A stretch of 5,118 nt of DNA, from assembly GCA_030917225.1 (NCBI GenBank), contig JAUPVD010000026.1, forward strand, positions 1-5,118. The letters are read 5' to 3'. Numbering within the stretch: position 1 is the first letter of the stretch; each line of letters begins with the position of its first letter. This stretch comes from Pseudomonadota bacterium. Its GTDB lineage: Bacteria > Pseudomonadota > Gammaproteobacteria > Burkholderiales > Rhodocyclaceae. Position numbers and translations under genes: made by a program. This document shows positions 4,286-5,118 of the stretch, one piece after another. Under the pieces are notes generated by a model. It had not been told where the DNA came from. It searched no databases and saw nothing but the letters and a program-made list of their open reading frames with translations.

Positions 4286-5118
4286 ACTGCGCATAAATTC
4301 GACCTGCAGCAGCTGTTGCAGGCGCTTCGCCTGCTTGAAGACTTCCCTGAGTATCTGGCGGTCCAGTTCATTGAGCTTGTCGGGATCGACGCGATTCGCC
4401 CCTTCCTCCGATTCAGAGCTCGCCTGATTGGCAAAGCGCATGCGCTGCACCTGACTGAGCGCCCCCAGAAATGCGGCTGTTTCCTCGGGCCGCTGGTTGA
4501 GCAGCGGCCCTACCGTGCGCAGGCGTTCGGCAGTGTTGGTTGCGGCAACCCCCTTGGCCAGCGCCCAGATACGGGCCGCGTCAACAAAGGGCCGGACGCC
4601 ATGCCCCTTGAGGTCGATGGTATGCGGGAACACCTTGTTGTCGTCGTAACGGAATCCGGACAGCCAGCCCAGCGGGGAACTCCAGTTCAACGTACCTTCC
4701 ACCATTGCCCGCAGAAAGACTTCCGATCCGGGCGTACGCGTCAGTAGCCAACTCTGCAGCTCGGCTGCGAGACTCTCATCGCCAAAGAGCGGCCTGAGGT
4801 CGAAGTAGATCGTGGCATTCAACACGGCCTCGGTATCTTCCAGGCGCAGCCAGGCTGAAAATTTCTCCTTCCACTCCTGCAACGACAGGCAAAGTGCAGG
4901 GTTGCCGGCCATGATGTTGCCCTTGCACAGGCGAAAGCCGCAGGCATCGAGAGCCTGGTTTACCGCTTGGGCAAACGGCAGGAAGATGGCCCGCAAAGAA
5001 GTGGCTTCGGCCGCATTCGTGGCAACAAAGATCAAGCCGTTGTCCTGGTCAGTCGACAAGGTCTGTTCCAGCCGCCCTTCCGAGCCGAACACCAGCCAGC
5101 ACCACGGCACGTAGGGCA
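4283..5118 (-). CDS. DUF294-type putative nucleotidyltransferase, C-terminal part (5' end outside window)
   Basis: The reading frame is open to the right edge, so the GTG at 5110 is internal and the N-terminus is missing. Numbering residues from that GTG, a GlnD/DUF294-like nucleotidyltransferase core begins at once: VFGSEGRLEQTLSTDQDNGL (7-26), with the GSxxR motif and the paired acidic residues D21 and D23 expected to bind metal. LCKGNIMAGNP (61-71) and ATIYFDLRPLFGD (99-111) follow. The C-terminal substrate-binding helical region (DUF294_C) has HTIDLKGHGVRPFVDAARIWAL (163-184) and a charged helix to the end (about 242-275). Full-length relatives carry cyclic-nucleotide-binding and CBS domains before this part, about 600-640 residues in total, and are inferred to be signalling proteins; the substrate is unknown. 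It runs convergent to murI with abutting stops. Confidence 0.86.
   Translation of the reverse strand, partial: PYVPWCWLVFGSEGRLEQTLSTDQDNGLIFVATNAAEATSLRAIFLPFAQAVNQALDACGFRLCKGNIMAGNPALCLSLQEWKEKFSAWLRLEDTEAVLNATIYFDLRPLFGDESLAAELQSWLLTRTPGSEVFLRAMVEGTLNWSSPLGWLSGFRYDDNKVFPHTIDLKGHGVRPFVDAARIWALAKGVAATNTAERLRTVGPLLNQRPEETAAFLGALSQVQRMRFANQASSESEEGANRVDPDKLNELDRQILREVFKQAKRLQQLLQVEFMRS

Noticed and set aside
3630..4296. Further long frames on both strands within murI
   Set aside because: Low-complexity Arg/Ala/Pro translations caused by the high GC of murI.

Overview
The window is a high-GC, tightly packed proteobacterial chromosomal segment. Protein character (single-chain class I fumarase, MurI, a DUF294-type nucleotidyltransferase) and the GC-rich third codon positions suggest a betaproteobacterium, possibly Rhodocyclales (Dechloromonas/Azonexus-like). 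That placement is inference from gene content, not a database result. Housekeeping genes lie at both ends, and a 2.2-kb accessory stretch lies between them.

Left end: the C-terminal three quarters of an iron-sulfur fumarate hydratase (2-1156, +) runs in from outside the window and ends at a strong hairpin (1171-1208). Next comes a complete type II toxin-antitoxin module: a Phd/YefM antitoxin (1271-1498) and a PIN-domain VapC-like RNase toxin (TTG start at 1495, to 1914). The two overlap by four bases (TTGA). A 9-bp direct repeat in front of the antitoxin looks like an autoregulatory operator. A YoaB-like RidA-family imine deaminase follows (1951-2295).

Middle: a second toxin-antitoxin module in reverse order. 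A TumE-type (DUF6516) toxin (2373-2669) overlaps by 20 bases a winged-helix TumA-type antitoxin/repressor (2650-2997). A perfect TTGACA box and a long dyad that covers the toxin start codon suggest a self-repressed promoter and perhaps a leaderless transcript. Next is a markedly AT-richer gene (about 46% GC) for a small exported protein resembling the Rap1a/Tai immunity family (3057-3410). It is bracketed by two 16-bp imperfect inverted repeats (13/16 identical, 3014-3029 and 3458-3473), which I read as the ends of a small mobile cassette.

Right end: glutamate racemase murI (3497-4282, +) begins 23 bases after the right repeat and has no visible Shine-Dalgarno sequence. It converges with zero spacing on a minus-strand gene (4283 to the window edge) for the C-terminal part of a DUF294 putative nucleotidyltransferase; the two stop codons together form TGATCA.

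The most notable content is the accessory stretch: two unrelated toxin-antitoxin modules about 0.5 kb apart, plus an inverted-repeat-flanked gene for a putative immunity-like secreted protein directly upstream of an essential cell-wall gene. No RNA gene, CRISPR array, transposase or integrase is visible, and no gap between genes exceeds about 115 bases.
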